A stretch of DNA of 64,000 nt. Source: JAGVSR01 sp033765145 (lineage in GTDB: Bacteria; Pseudomonadota; Alphaproteobacteria; Rhizobiales; Hyphomicrobiaceae). Both the position numbers and the translations under genes were made by a program. Positions within the stretch are counted from its first letter, which is position 1, and every line of letters starts with the position of its first letter. The notes beneath the pieces were generated by a model, which saw only the letters and a program-made list of their open reading frames with translations, did no database searches and was not told where the DNA came from. Positions 16,860-25,923 of this stretch are shown here, piece after piece. The stretch lies in assembly GCA_033765145.1 (NCBI GenBank), contig JANRIH010000008.1, positions 1-64,000 on the forward strand. The letters run 5' to 3'.

Positions 16860-18176
16860 ATGAGCAATCTGTTCGAAGCGGCAGGTCTGGAGAAGGGCGC
16901 CCCGCGTCCGCTCGCCGACCGGCTGCGCCCGACCACGCTCGGCGAGGTCGCCGGGCAGGATCATCTGGTCGGTCCAGAGGGGAAGATCACGCGGCTATTG
17001 AAGTCCGGCCGGATGCCAAGCCTCATCCTCTGGGGACCGCCGGGCGCTGGAAAAACGACAATCGCGCGCCTGCTGGCGGGTGAGACCGACCTCGCCTTCG
17101 AGCAGCTGTCGGCGATCTTCTCGGGTGTTCAAGACTTGCGGAAGGCCTTCGACCGCGCGCGTGCGCTCCGCGAGGGCGGGCGCGGAACACTGCTTTTCAT
17201 CGACGAGATACATCGCTTTAATCGTTCGCAGCAGGACAGCTTTCTGCCGCTCATGGAAGACGGCACGATCACGCTCGTGGGTGCGACTACCGAGAATCCG
17301 TCGTTCGAACTCAATCCAGCCGTCTTGTCGCGCGCGCAGGTCCTGACGCTCAATCGACTGTCGGACGACGCGCTCGATCAACTCCTTAAGCGTGCCGAGG
17401 ACGAAGAGGGACGTGCGCTTCCCCTCGAGCCGGATGCGCGCGCGGCTCTCGTGGACATGGCGGATGGCGACGGGCGTGCGCTTCTGAACCTCGTCGAGGA
17501 CGTTCTGACGAGCGTAGCCGCGGGCACAGCGCTGCTCGATCGAGCCAAACTTATCGGTCTCGTGCAGCGCCGGGCGCCGCTCTACGACAAGGGCCGCGAC
17601 GGTCATTACAATCTCATCTCCGCACTTCACAAGGCGGTCAGGGGGTCGGACCCGGACGCGGCGCTCTACTGGTTCGCGCGAATGCTCGAAGGTGGCGAGG
17701 ATCGCTTGTTTCTCGCGCGGCGTCTCGTGCGCATGGCGGTCGAAGACATCGGGCTTGCCGATCCCCAGGCCCTCGTCGTCGCGAACGCGGCCAAGGACGC
17801 TTTTGACTTCCTCGGCTCGCCGGAGGGGGAGCTGGCTCTTTCCGAGGCCGTCCTCTATCTGGCAACCGCGCCCAAATCGAACGCAAATTACGTGGCCTAC
17901 AAAGCGGCGGTTCGGGCGGCCAAGGAGAAGGGTTCGCTCGCTCCGCCGAAATCGATCCTCAATGCGCCGACAAAGCTCATGGAGGCGGAAGGCTACGGGT
18001 CGGACTACCGTTACGATCACGACGAACCGGACGCCTTTTCAGGGCAGAACTATTTCCCTGACGGGTTCGGTCCGCGTCCCAAATTCTACGACCCGCCAGA
18101 GCGAGGCTTCGAACGCGACATTCGCAAACGGCTCGAATACTGGGCGGCGCTCCGCCGGAAGCGCACCGAGGGGTAA
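16860..18176 (+). CDS. rarA: Replication-associated recombination protein A (AAA+ ATPase)
   Basis: A 438-residue RarA/MgsA protein. The AAA+ module shows Walker A GPPGAGKT (residues 59-66), Walker B LLFIDEIHRFNRSQQD and sensor-1 VGATTENPSFELN. The C-terminal clamp-loader-like tetramerisation region includes NLISALHKAVRGSDPDAALY. It acts at stalled forks together with SSB and RecA. Start ATG at 16860, 93 bases after the protease. Confidence 0.96.
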   Translation: MSNLFEAAGLEKGAPRPLADRLRPTTLGEVAGQDHLVGPEGKITRLLKSGRMPSLILWGPPGAGKTTIARLLAGETDLAFEQLSAIFSGVQDLRKAFDRARALREGGRGTLLFIDEIHRFNRSQQDSFLPLMEDGTITLVGATTENPSFELNPAVLSRAQVLTLNRLSDDALDQLLKRAEDEEGRALPLEPDARAALVDMADGDGRALLNLVEDVLTSVAAGTALLDRAKLIGLVQRRAPLYDKGRDGHYNLISALHKAVRGSDPDAALYWFARMLEGGEDRLFLARRLVRMAVEDIGLADPQALVVANAAKDAFDFLGSPEGELALSEAVLYLATAPKSNANYVAYKAAVRAAKEKGSLAPPKSILNAPTKLMEAEGYGSDYRYDHDEPDAFSGQNYFPDGFGPRPKFYDPPERGFERDIRKRLEYWAALRRKRTEG

Positions 18177-18275
18177 TCCGCCGACGTCCGCGCACTTTGC
18201 CGCCGCCCCGCCGGCGGCTTTGCGCGCCGACACGTTCCAGCGCTATATCAGCCTCGCAGGCGGATCGAGGGTGTC

Positions 18276-18647
18276 ATGAAGCTCATAATGCTGGCGGCGG
18301 CCGGTGGCGGCATCGGGGCTGCCGCACGTCTCTTGGTGAACCAGGCTTTTGCCGGCGCGGCCTTTCCCTGGGCGACGCTGGCGGTCAATATCGTGGGGTC
18401 ATTTCTCATGGGAATGACCGTCGTGTTCGTGACGGAGCGGTTCGGGGGAAGCGCTGAAATGCGGACGTTTCTCGCGACGGGCATTCTCGGCGGCTTCACG
18501 ACGTTCTCCGCCTTTTCGTTCGACGTCGTCGAACTCATGGCCAAAGAAGGACCGCTCATGACGGGGCTTTACATCGGCGGGTCGGTCGTCGGGGCGATCG
18601 CGGCCATCGTCGTGGGCCTCTCGGTCGCAAGGGCGATGTTCGCATGA
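18276..18647 (+). CDS. crcB: Fluoride efflux channel CrcB/Fluc
   Basis: A 123-residue four-span membrane protein with the Fluc signatures AVNIVGSFLMGM (Asn pore residue) and GGFTTFSAFSFD (sodium site and phenylalanine box). It forms a dual-topology dimer that exports fluoride. I saw no fluoride riboswitch in the 99 bases upstream. Its stop overlaps the next gene in ATGA. Confidence 0.95.
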   Translation: MKLIMLAAAGGGIGAAARLLVNQAFAGAAFPWATLAVNIVGSFLMGMTVVFVTERFGGSAEMRTFLATGILGGFTTFSAFSFDVVELMAKEGPLMTGLYIGGSVVGAIAAIVVGLSVARAMFA

Positions 18648-19642
18648 CCGGGAAGATTGAGACCATCAAGGTCAGTACGCAGGAAGAGGACATGCGCCTC
18701 GACCGCTGGTTCCGCGTGCACTTTCCGGAGGTGGGCTACACCTACCTCCAGAAGCTCTTGCGGTCGGGTCAGGTCCGGATCGACAGCAAGCGGGCTCAGG
18801 CCAACGATCGCTTGTCGGCCGGACAAGAGGTGCGCGTGCCGGCGGTCGTGCGCCAGCCCAAGACGGCGGGGACGGGATTGAAGCCGCCGCCGGGAGTCTC
18901 CAAGGGCGACCGAGATCTCATCGAGGGCATGATCCTCTTCGAGGACGAGCAGGTGCTCGTGCTCAACAAGCCGGCGGGCATCGCGGTGCAGGGCGGGACG
19001 GGGACCAAGCGGCACATCGACGGAATTCTCGCAGGGATGGCCGATCGGTTCGGCGGCGAGCGTCCGCGCCTCGTGCATCGTCTCGACCGGGATACTTCTG
19101 GCGTGCTGCTGGTCGCGAAGACACGGGATGCGGCGGCGAAACTCGGGCGGACGTTTCAGACGCGCTCGGCGGCGAAGACCTATTGGGCACTCGTCAAGGG
19201 TGTTCCCAGCCCGGTGCAAGGCCGCGTCGAGGCGGCGCTCGTGAAGGCGACAGGTCCCGATGGCGACCGCGTCCGCAAGGCCGAGCCCGGCGAGCAGAAG
19301 GAGGCCATGCATGCGACGACACACTACGCGGTGATCGACAGGGTGGGCCGGAAAGCGGCCTGGGTGTCACTGAAACCTGTCACAGGTCGCCAGCATCAGC
19401 TCCGTGCGCATATGTCGATCATCGGCCACCCCATCGTCGGTGACAGCAAGTACGAAGGGGGGTTGGACCTGCCGGCCGAGAACATGGAGGCGAAACTCCA
19501 TCTCCATGCCCGGCGATTGGTCATTCCGCATCCGACGAGCAAAGAGAAAATCGACGTCACAGCCCCTCTCCCTCCACACATGACGCGGACGTGGGAGCTT
19601 TTGGGATTGAATGCGACCAAGTATGCTGAACCCCAGATGTAA
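18644..19642 (+). CDS. RluC/RluD-family 23S rRNA pseudouridine synthase
   Basis: A 332-residue protein: N-terminal S4 RNA-binding domain (residues about 15-75, LDRWFRVHFPEVGYTYLQKL) and a catalytic domain with the RluA-family motif HRLDRDTSGVLLVAKT containing the nucleophilic Asp, plus PVTGRQHQLRAHM. It converts uridines in 23S rRNA to pseudouridine. The close resemblance to RluC (S4 plus KPAGIAVQGG) is suggestive, but target sites cannot be told from sequence. Coupled to crcB by a four-base overlap. Confidence 0.93.
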   Translation: MTGKIETIKVSTQEEDMRLDRWFRVHFPEVGYTYLQKLLRSGQVRIDSKRAQANDRLSAGQEVRVPAVVRQPKTAGTGLKPPPGVSKGDRDLIEGMILFEDEQVLVLNKPAGIAVQGGTGTKRHIDGILAGMADRFGGERPRLVHRLDRDTSGVLLVAKTRDAAAKLGRTFQTRSAAKTYWALVKGVPSPVQGRVEAALVKATGPDGDRVRKAEPGEQKEAMHATTHYAVIDRVGRKAAWVSLKPVTGRQHQLRAHMSIIGHPIVGDSKYEGGLDLPAENMEAKLHLHARRLVIPHPTSKEKIDVTAPLPPHMTRTWELLGLNATKYAEPQM

Positions 19643-19666
19643 CCGGGCTTTGACCGCGGAGACGGA

Positions 19667-19948
19667 ATGCTCATGAACCTCAATGTCGTTGAGCTGTTGA
19701 TCGGCTGGCTGCCCGTTCTGCTGCTGATCGCGGTATTCGCCTATTTCGCCCGCAAGAGCCAGTCGGCCTACATCAGCCGCAGTGGCAAGACGCACGGCGA
19801 GATGCTCGAAGAATACCTGGCCGAGATGCGCCGGCAGAACGATCTTCTGGAACGCATGGTGAGCGATCAGGAAACGCGCATTCAGCGGCTCGAGACGACG
19901 CGGCGCGCTGGTGCCGGCGGGGGAGGCGGCGGGGGCGCCGGACGGTAA
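19667..19948 (+). CDS. Small single-span membrane protein with coiled coil
   Basis: A 93-residue protein (or 91 from ATG 19673) that I do not recognise. One membrane span (about residues 9-27, LIGWLPVLLLIAVFAYF), then a basic stretch and a predicted helix EMLEEYLAEMRRQNDLLERM likely to coil, ending in a Gly-rich tail. The N-terminal span plus basic turn resembles the second span of FtsH. It overlaps the next gene in TAATG and is probably co-expressed with it and the HAD gene. Confidence 0.7.
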   Translation: MLMNLNVVELLIGWLPVLLLIAVFAYFARKSQSAYISRSGKTHGEMLEEYLAEMRRQNDLLERMVSDQETRIQRLETTRRAGAGGGGGGGAGR

Positions 19949-20187
19949 TGGGTGGTCTCGAAATCCTCGTCTACGTGGTCTTTGTCGGCGCGGCAGTTCT
20001 GATCCCGCTCATGATGCTGCAGGAGCACGCGCGGCAATTCCGCGGCATCCTGGGTCGGCCATACGGCACGGTCATCTCCGAGCTCAGTGAAGAAGGCGTC
20101 CGGCGCGGCGCGCTGATGGTCCGGGCTGCGGCGGTCCGCGAGGCGCGCCTTGAACGGCTCGAGCGGCGCATGGAGCAAGGCCGTTGA
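19948..20187 (+). CDS. Small single-span membrane protein
   Basis: A 79-residue protein with an N-terminal membrane span (LVYVVFVGAAVLIPLMM) and a cytoplasmic helix rich in Arg and Glu. It is unrecognised. Its ATG overlaps the stop of the previous small membrane gene and its stop overlaps the TTG start of the HAD gene. Two such overlaps in a row suggest the two little proteins work as a pair, possibly a heteromer. Confidence 0.65.
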   Translation: MGGLEILVYVVFVGAAVLIPLMMLQEHARQFRGILGRPYGTVISELSEEGVRRGALMVRAAAVREARLERLERRMEQGR

Positions 20188-20861
20188 TCCTCGTCGTCTT
20201 CGATTGCGACGGAACACTCGTCGACAGCCAGTATGTCATCACGGCAGCGATGGCTGGCGCGTTCGCGCGGCACGGACGTCCTCATCCGCGCCGCGAGGAC
20301 GTGCGCCGCGTCGTCGGGCTTTCGCTCGACGTGGCCGTCGAACGCTTGTTGCCCGATGCCATGCCGTCGGAGGTTGCGTCGCTGGCCGAGGCCTACAAGG
20401 CGGAATTCCAGACGCTCAGGCAGCGGGCCGATCATCATGAGCCCTTGTTTCCAGGGATTCGGGCGACACTCGAAGAACTTTCGCGCGCCCCGGACGTCGT
20501 ACTTGGCGTCGCCACGGGAAAGAGCGTCCGAGGCGTTCATTCCCTTCTCGTTCGCGAGCGTCTCGACGGTGTTTTCGCGACCATTCAGACAGCCGATACA
20601 AATCCTTCGAAGCCGCATCCCGCGATGCTCGAGGCGGCGATGCGAGACACCGGCGCAGCAGCGGGACGGACATTGATGATCGGCGACACCACGTTCGACA
20701 TGGAGATGGCGATCAGTGCCGGCGCACGTGCGCTGGGTGTCGGATGGGGTTATCACGACGTCGAGGAACTCGAGGATGCGGGGGCGCACCGCATCGTCAC
20801 GGAGAGCCCAAGATTGCTCGAGGCCGTTCGTGCCGAATTCGATTTGCTGATGGCGGCGTGA
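20184..20861 (+). CDS. HAD-superfamily (subfamily IA) phosphatase
   Basis: A 225-residue HAD enzyme starting at TTG (20184), chosen because it overlaps the upstream stop (TTGA) and puts motif I at the N-terminus. Motif I is FDCDGTLVDS (Asp7 nucleophile, Asp9), motif II VATGKS, motif III KPHP, and motif IV MIGDTTFDMEMA. It resembles phosphoglycolate phosphatase-like enzymes that sit next to ATP12 and RluC-type genes in related bacteria. The substrate is not determinable here. Confidence 0.88.
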   Translation: MILVVFDCDGTLVDSQYVITAAMAGAFARHGRPHPRREDVRRVVGLSLDVAVERLLPDAMPSEVASLAEAYKAEFQTLRQRADHHEPLFPGIRATLEELSRAPDVVLGVATGKSVRGVHSLLVRERLDGVFATIQTADTNPSKPHPAMLEAAMRDTGAAAGRTLMIGDTTFDMEMAISAGARALGVGWGYHDVEELEDAGAHRIVTESPRLLEAVRAEFDLLMAA

Positions 20862-20863
20862 CG

Positions 20864-21667
20864 ATGGGTGATCACGACAACGGGCGAGAGCCGCCTGCAT
20901 CCGGGCCGCCCGCATCGGGCGGTCCAAAGGGTCCGATCCGGGACGAACTCCGGCCGGCTTTGCCGAAGCGGTTCTATCGCACCGTGACGATCGGCGAAAA
21001 ATCCGAAGGGAGCGAGCCCGCGGTCTTTTCCGTCCTCCTCGACGGCCGGCTGCTCAGAACGCCGCTCAAGCGACCGCTCCGGTTCTCTCGTCGCGCGCTC
21101 GCCGAACTCGTTGCCGATGAATGGGCCGCGCAGGCGACGGTCATCGACCCTGCGACGATGCATGCGACACGCATTCTCAACAGTGCCATCGACGGGGTCG
21201 CTGACAAAATGGCCGACGTTGCAGCCGAGGTGGCGGGCTTTGCCGGCAATGACCTTCTCTGCTATCGCGCCGAGGCCCCGCGCGGTCTCGTCGATCTACA
21301 AGATGCGCGCTGGGAGCCGGTGCTCCAAGCCGTCGAGCGCACCCTCGGATGCCGCTTTGTGCGTGTGGCGGGCATCATGCATTCCGCGCAGCCCACCGAG
21401 ACGCTTCAGAAGATCTCGGCGGCCGTCACGTCGTTGCCGCCTATCAAGCTCGCCGCGCTGCACGTTCTGACGACGCTCTCCGGCTCCGTACTACTGGCGC
21501 TCGCCGTTCTCCGCGGTCTCGTCACTCCCGAGGCGGCTTGGATTGCCGCTCACACGGACGAGGATTGGCAAATCTCGCAATGGGGCGAGGACCAGGAGGC
21601 GTCCGCGAGGCGAGCTCTCAGGGCGTTGGAGTTCGCGACGGCGGCCAAGATTGTGCTGATCGATTGA
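20864..21667 (+). CDS. ATP12 family F1-ATPase assembly chaperone
   Basis: A 267-residue ATP12-like protein starting at ATG 20864, two bases after the HAD stop. Family features are KRFYRTVTIGE near the N-terminus, DGRLLRTPLKRPL, AELVADEWAAQ, and the C-terminal TDEDWQISQWGEDQEA. In mitochondria ATP12 holds F1 alpha before assembly; the alphaproteobacterial homologue is thought to be the ancestral form. The N-terminus is a 25-residue Pro/Gly-rich disordered stretch. Confidence 0.93.
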   Translation: MGDHDNGREPPASGPPASGGPKGPIRDELRPALPKRFYRTVTIGEKSEGSEPAVFSVLLDGRLLRTPLKRPLRFSRRALAELVADEWAAQATVIDPATMHATRILNSAIDGVADKMADVAAEVAGFAGNDLLCYRAEAPRGLVDLQDARWEPVLQAVERTLGCRFVRVAGIMHSAQPTETLQKISAAVTSLPPIKLAALHVLTTLSGSVLLALAVLRGLVTPEAAWIAAHTDEDWQISQWGEDQEASARRALRALEFATAAKIVLID

Positions 21668-21727
21668 ATTGGCACCCGGCTCTTTGCCGTTCGGTAAATC
21701 CTGGGCGTTAACATATGCGGGTGTCTG

Positions 21728-22483
21728 ATGACAAACCCCCTGGCGCGCCCCATGCTCTATTCCCCGATCGACAGTGCGAACGCCGTTCGCGACGCCTTTC
21801 TCGCGGCCGTGACGCCGAGCCGTGCCGTCTTCGGCGTCGTCGGCGCCGATGGACTGGCACGGGTTCCCTCACACAAATTCCGCGGCCGTGAGGTCTCGCT
21901 GTTCTGGTCGAGCCGGGCAGGCGCCGAGGCGATGGCGGACACCGTCACGACCCATCCCCGGATCAAGACCTTTGGCCTCGTCGAACTCATGAGCAGCGTT
22001 CTTCCAGGTCTCAAGCAGCACCGCCGGCTCGTCGGTCTCAACTGGGCGGGCGGACCCATGAAGGCCGAACTCGATCCGGTGGACCTCGGAGAACGGCTTC
22101 GTTTGGCCGCGCTCGACGGGTTCGTGTCTGCCGTTCGGATGCGGAACACGATCTGGACGCTCGAGGGGCCCGCGGGACCGGCGCTCCTCGTCTCGCAGAC
22201 CCGGCCCGACGTCCTCGTGTTGCCGTGCTGGTCGGATGCGGGTGCCGCGGTCGAGCGGATCGAAGGTCCCTGGCGCGAAATGATGCCGGCACCGATCGAA
22301 CTCGATGCCTTCGTGTCGCGCCGTCTGCCGTGGCTCCGGCAGAACGGGCATCTGGTCGGGCCGGAACATGCTGGCGGACCCGGGGCCTTGGAGATGCAGC
22401 CCGACGACCTGGCCCTCCGCCTCGAGATGACCGAGGAGGGACGAGGCGTCGCGGCCGGTGGCCACCCCCTCGGTGCCGCCTGA
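21728..22483 (+). CDS. Protein with two DUF2750-like repeats
   Basis: A 251-residue protein that contains the DUF2750 pattern twice: once at about residues 15-120 (DAFLAAVTPSRAVFGVVGADG ... LPGLKQHRRLVGLNWAGGP) and again at about 125-235 (FVSAVRMRNTIWTL ... LPWLRQNGHLVGPEHAGGP). The repeats match in the W-x-L strand, the LPxLxQxxxLVG turn and the AGGP motif. Function unknown; DUF2750 proteins are linked in the literature to nothing definite. It is followed by pccB. Confidence 0.75.
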   Translation: MTNPLARPMLYSPIDSANAVRDAFLAAVTPSRAVFGVVGADGLARVPSHKFRGREVSLFWSSRAGAEAMADTVTTHPRIKTFGLVELMSSVLPGLKQHRRLVGLNWAGGPMKAELDPVDLGERLRLAALDGFVSAVRMRNTIWTLEGPAGPALLVSQTRPDVLVLPCWSDAGAAVERIEGPWREMMPAPIELDAFVSRRLPWLRQNGHLVGPEHAGGPGALEMQPDDLALRLEMTEEGRGVAAGGHPLGAA

Positions 22484-22560
22484 CCCCTTCCTAAAGCCTG
22501 CCATTGTGCTATCCCGACCCCCTGACCAGTTGCCAAGGAAGCCAACGGGGGCCTCTCTCC

Positions 22561-24093
22561 ATGAAGAATGTGATCGAAGAGCTCGAGCGCCGGCGCGATA
22601 ACGCACGCCTCGGCGGCGGCAAGGCGCGCATCGACGCGCAGCACGCCAAGGGCAAGCTCACGGCCCGCGAGCGCATCGAGCTTCTGATGGACGAGAACTC
22701 GTTCGAGGAATTCGATACCTTCGTCGAGCACCGTTGCACCGAGTTCGGCATGGAGAAGAACAAGACGCCGGGCGACGGCGTCGTCACGGGGTGGGGCACC
22801 ATAAACGGGCGCGTGGTTTACGTGTTCGCCAAGGACTTCACGGTGCTCGGCGGCTCGCTCTCGGAAAGCCACGCGCGCAAGATGACCAAGATCCAGGACA
22901 TGGCGCTCAAGAACCGCGCGCCGATCATCGGTCTCTTCGACGCCGGCGGCGCACGCATCCAGGAGGGCGTCGACGCGCTCGGCGGGTACGGCGAGGTGTT
23001 CACGCGCAACGTCATGGCGTCGGGCGTCATTCCGCAGATCTCAGTCATCATGGGGCCGTGCGCGGGCGGCGACGTCTATTCGCCGGCCATGACGGACTTC
23101 ATCTTCATGGTGCGCGACACGAGCTACATGTTCGTTACGGGCCCCGATGTCGTGAAGACCGTCACCAACGAGACGGTGACCGCCGAAGAGCTGGGCGGCG
23201 CGCGTGTCCATACCTCGAAGTCGTCGGTCGCGGACGGATCCTACGAGAACGACGTCGAGGCGCTCCTGCAGATGCGCCGGCTGATGGACTTCCTGCCGTC
23301 CAACAACAAAGCCGGCGTGCCGGTACTGCCGAGCCGCGACAGTCCGGATCGCGCCGACCATTCGCTCGATACGCTCATTCCGGACAACCCGAACAAGCCC
23401 TACGACATGCGGGAACTGATCCTCAAAGTCGTTGACGAGGGGGATTTCCTCGAGATCCAAGAGGCATTCGCGAAGAACATCATCATCGGGTTCGCGCGTA
23501 TGGAGGGCCACACTGTCGGGATTGTCGCGAACCAGCCGATGGTGCTCGCAGGCGTGCTCGACAGCGATGCCTCGCGGAAGGCCGCGCGTTTCGTGCGTTT
23601 CTGCGACTGCTTTGAAATTCCGATCGTGACGTTCGTCGACGTGCCGGGCTTCCTGCCGGGTACGGCGCAGGAATACGGCGGGCTCATCAAGCACGGCGCG
23701 AAGCTGCTTTTCGCCTACGCCGAGGCGACGGTGCCGAAGGTGACGTGCATCACGCGCAAGGCCTACGGCGGCGCTTACGACGTCATGAGTTCGAAGCACA
23801 TCCGCGGCGACATCAACTATGCCTGGCCGTCGGCCGAGATTGCGGTCATGGGGGCCAAGGGTGCGGTCGAGGTGCTCTATCGCGCCGACCTCGGCGATCC
23901 CGAGAAGGTCAAGGCCCGGATCGACGAATATCAGCAGCGGTTCGCGAACCCGTTCGTCGCCGCCGAGCGGGGCTATATTGACGAGGTGATCCTGCCGCAC
24001 GGCACGCGCCGGCGCATCTGCCGCGCGCTCAACATGCTGCGCAACAAGACGCTCGAAAACCCCTGGAAGAAGCACGACAACATTCCACTTTGA
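22561..24093 (+). CDS. pccB: Propionyl-CoA carboxylase, carboxyltransferase (beta) subunit
   Basis: A 510-residue carboxyltransferase starting ATG 22561, of the acyl-CoA carboxylase beta family. It transfers carboxylate from biotin on PccA to propionyl-CoA to give methylmalonyl-CoA. The N-terminal half has GDGVVTGWGTINGR, GGSLSESHARK and FDAGGARIQEGVDALGGY (acyl-CoA oxyanion site); the C-terminal half has FVDVPGFLPGTAQEYGGLI and KAYGGAYDVMSS. The Asp in GGAYDVM matches the residue linked with propionyl rather than long-chain specificity (PccB of Streptomyces D422). Its partner PccA lies 18.6 kb away. Confidence 0.95.
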   Translation: MKNVIEELERRRDNARLGGGKARIDAQHAKGKLTARERIELLMDENSFEEFDTFVEHRCTEFGMEKNKTPGDGVVTGWGTINGRVVYVFAKDFTVLGGSLSESHARKMTKIQDMALKNRAPIIGLFDAGGARIQEGVDALGGYGEVFTRNVMASGVIPQISVIMGPCAGGDVYSPAMTDFIFMVRDTSYMFVTGPDVVKTVTNETVTAEELGGARVHTSKSSVADGSYENDVEALLQMRRLMDFLPSNNKAGVPVLPSRDSPDRADHSLDTLIPDNPNKPYDMRELILKVVDEGDFLEIQEAFAKNIIIGFARMEGHTVGIVANQPMVLAGVLDSDASRKAARFVRFCDCFEIPIVTFVDVPGFLPGTAQEYGGLIKHGAKLLFAYAEATVPKVTCITRKAYGGAYDVMSSKHIRGDINYAWPSAEIAVMGAKGAVEVLYRADLGDPEKVKARIDEYQQRFANPFVAAERGYIDEVILPHGTRRRICRALNMLRNKTLENPWKKHDNIPL

Positions 24094-24163
24094 GGGGTCG
24101 TCGAGGACGAGCCTCGGTCACGGGTGGTTACAACGATGGCGGGGTGCTGGCACACTGTGTCCC

Positions 24164-25084
24164 ATGCCTGATCCCGCCGGCCCGCCGCCCTACAGAACGC
24201 GTCTCCAGGTCCTGTTCGCGGCTAATGCGCGGCGGGCGGTCATTCTGCGCCGCGGGCCGCGAACGCACTACTGCCTGATCGACTGGGACCTCACGACGGA
24301 CACCTTTACGCCCGGCCAGTGGATGAAAGGTCTCGTCCGGCTGAGCGATCTCTCGCCTTCGGGCGACAAGCTCATCTACTGGGCGGCCCAGCACCATGAG
24401 AGCGCGCCCTGGCGGCGCAGGGCGATGCCCGGGCTCGGGACATTCGATCCGATTACGCAACGGCCGCTCGCTCCGTTGAAGCTCAGGAAGCGGCGCAAGG
24501 TGCCGCGCTATCTCGGCGGTCCGGGCGCGGTCGAGGCGCGGCGCCGGGCACGCGAGGTGACGGGCACCTGGACCGCGATCAGCAGCCCGCCCTACTTTTC
24601 CGCGCTCGCAATCTGGCCGGCCCATGGCCACTGGACCGGCGGGGGCGTCTTTCGCTCGGAGCATGACGTTTACCTCTACGAGCGCGAGGACGCGATGACA
24701 CCCATCGTCAACGCGCCGCTGTCCGGCACGATCTCGTTCCGGTCGGCCGCACAGGCGGCCGCGCATGGATTTCAGTATGCCCCGAGCGCGGCGCGGCCGA
24801 CGTTCGGCATGCTCGGCCATTGGGATGACCGCAACGAGGCCTGCGATGTGGTCGAGAAGGAGCGGCTGCGGGCTGCGTTCGCGGAGCAGGGACTCGTCCG
24901 GCTCGACTGGGTTCACATCGCCGGTTCGCGCATGATCTTTGCCGGGGATGGGTGCATCTATCGCCTGGACGACTGGCGCGGCACGAAGGGCTCCCATTAT
25001 CTATCGGCTGCGCGGATGATCGTGGATTTTCGCGACATGACATTCCAGCTCGTGACGCCGCCGCCCGCGTCTCTCAAGTGGTGA
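24164..25084 (+). CDS. Conserved hypothetical protein (unrecognised)
   Basis: A 306-residue soluble-looking protein with no signal peptide or membrane span. It is rich in aromatic and Arg residues, with motifs RGPRTHYCLIDWDLTTDTF and PGQWMKGLVRLSDLSPSGDKL near the N-terminus and IAGSRMIFAGDGCIYRL near the C-terminus. The pattern of short beta strands (for example WVHIAGSRMIFAGDGCIYRL) suggests a beta-propeller or similar beta-rich fold, which is inference. It is 70 bases after pccB. Confidence 0.6.
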   Translation: MPDPAGPPPYRTRLQVLFAANARRAVILRRGPRTHYCLIDWDLTTDTFTPGQWMKGLVRLSDLSPSGDKLIYWAAQHHESAPWRRRAMPGLGTFDPITQRPLAPLKLRKRRKVPRYLGGPGAVEARRRAREVTGTWTAISSPPYFSALAIWPAHGHWTGGGVFRSEHDVYLYEREDAMTPIVNAPLSGTISFRSAAQAAAHGFQYAPSAARPTFGMLGHWDDRNEACDVVEKERLRAAFAEQGLVRLDWVHIAGSRMIFAGDGCIYRLDDWRGTKGSHYLSAARMIVDFRDMTFQLVTPPPASLKW

Positions 25085-25128
25085 CGGCACAATTACTCCG
25101 AGTGAATTTAACAGCGAGGCGGAAGACG

Positions 25129-25923
25129 ATGAAAATTGATCTGACGGGCAAGAGCGCGCTCATCACGGGCTCGACGGCGGGGATCGGGCTAGCGATCGCC
25201 AGGGGTCTCGCAGCCGCGGGGGCATCGGTCATTCTCAACGGGCGGAAGGCGGAAACGGTAGAAAAGGCCGTGGCGGCAGTCCGCGCCGATTATCCGAAGG
25301 CGAACGTGAGCGGCGTTGCGGCCGATCTTTCGACGGCCGAGGGTTGCGCGGCGCTCGTCAGCGCGGCGCCGAAAGTCGACATCCTCATCAACAACGCCGG
25401 CATCTTCGAGCCGAAGCCGTTCTTCGACATCCCGGATGCGGACTGGACCCGCTTTTTCGAGATCAACGTCATGTCGGGCGTCAGGCTGTCGCGTGCCTAC
25501 ATGCCAGCGATGCTCGCCGCGAACTGGGGCCGCATCGTCTTCATATCCTCGGAGTCGGGTGTGAACATCCCCAAGGAGATGATCCACTACGGGTTCACAA
25601 AAACGGCGCAACTGGCGGTCGCGCGCGGGCTCGCGGAACTGACCAGCGGCACGGGTGTCACCGTCAATTCCGTGTTGCCGGGTCCGACACGCTCGGACGG
25701 GGTCGAGGGCTTTCTGGAGGCGATGGCGAAGAACGCCGGGGTCAGCGTCGATGACATGGCGGCCGACTTTGTCAAACTGCATCGCCCGACCTCGCTCATC
25801 CAGCGTTTTGCGAGCGTTGAAGAGGTCGCAAACATGGTCGTCTATGCGTCGTCAAAAGAGGCATCGGCGACAAACGGGGCAGCGCTCCGCGTCGAAGGCG
25901 GCATTGTCCGAACGATCGTTTAA
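25129..25923 (+). CDS. Short-chain dehydrogenase/reductase
   Basis: A 264-residue Rossmann-fold oxidoreductase. NAD(P) site TGSTAGIG (residues 14-21), NNAG at 88-91, and the catalytic triad Ser140/141 (VFISSESG), Tyr154 and Lys158 (YGFTK). Classical SDR. The start is ATG 25129 with GGCGGAAGACG upstream. Substrate not determinable. Its 3' end overlaps a possible small lipoprotein gene. Confidence 0.92.
   Translation: MKIDLTGKSALITGSTAGIGLAIARGLAAAGASVILNGRKAETVEKAVAAVRADYPKANVSGVAADLSTAEGCAALVSAAPKVDILINNAGIFEPKPFFDIPDADWTRFFEINVMSGVRLSRAYMPAMLAANWGRIVFISSESGVNIPKEMIHYGFTKTAQLAVARGLAELTSGTGVTVNSVLPGPTRSDGVEGFLEAMAKNAGVSVDDMAADFVKLHRPTSLIQRFASVEEVANMVVYASSKEASATNGAALRVEGGIVRTIV

Noticed and set aside
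18177..18275. Fluoride riboswitch before crcB
   Set aside because: The 99-base spacer has no GGxGAUGG...pseudoknot pattern I could recognise.
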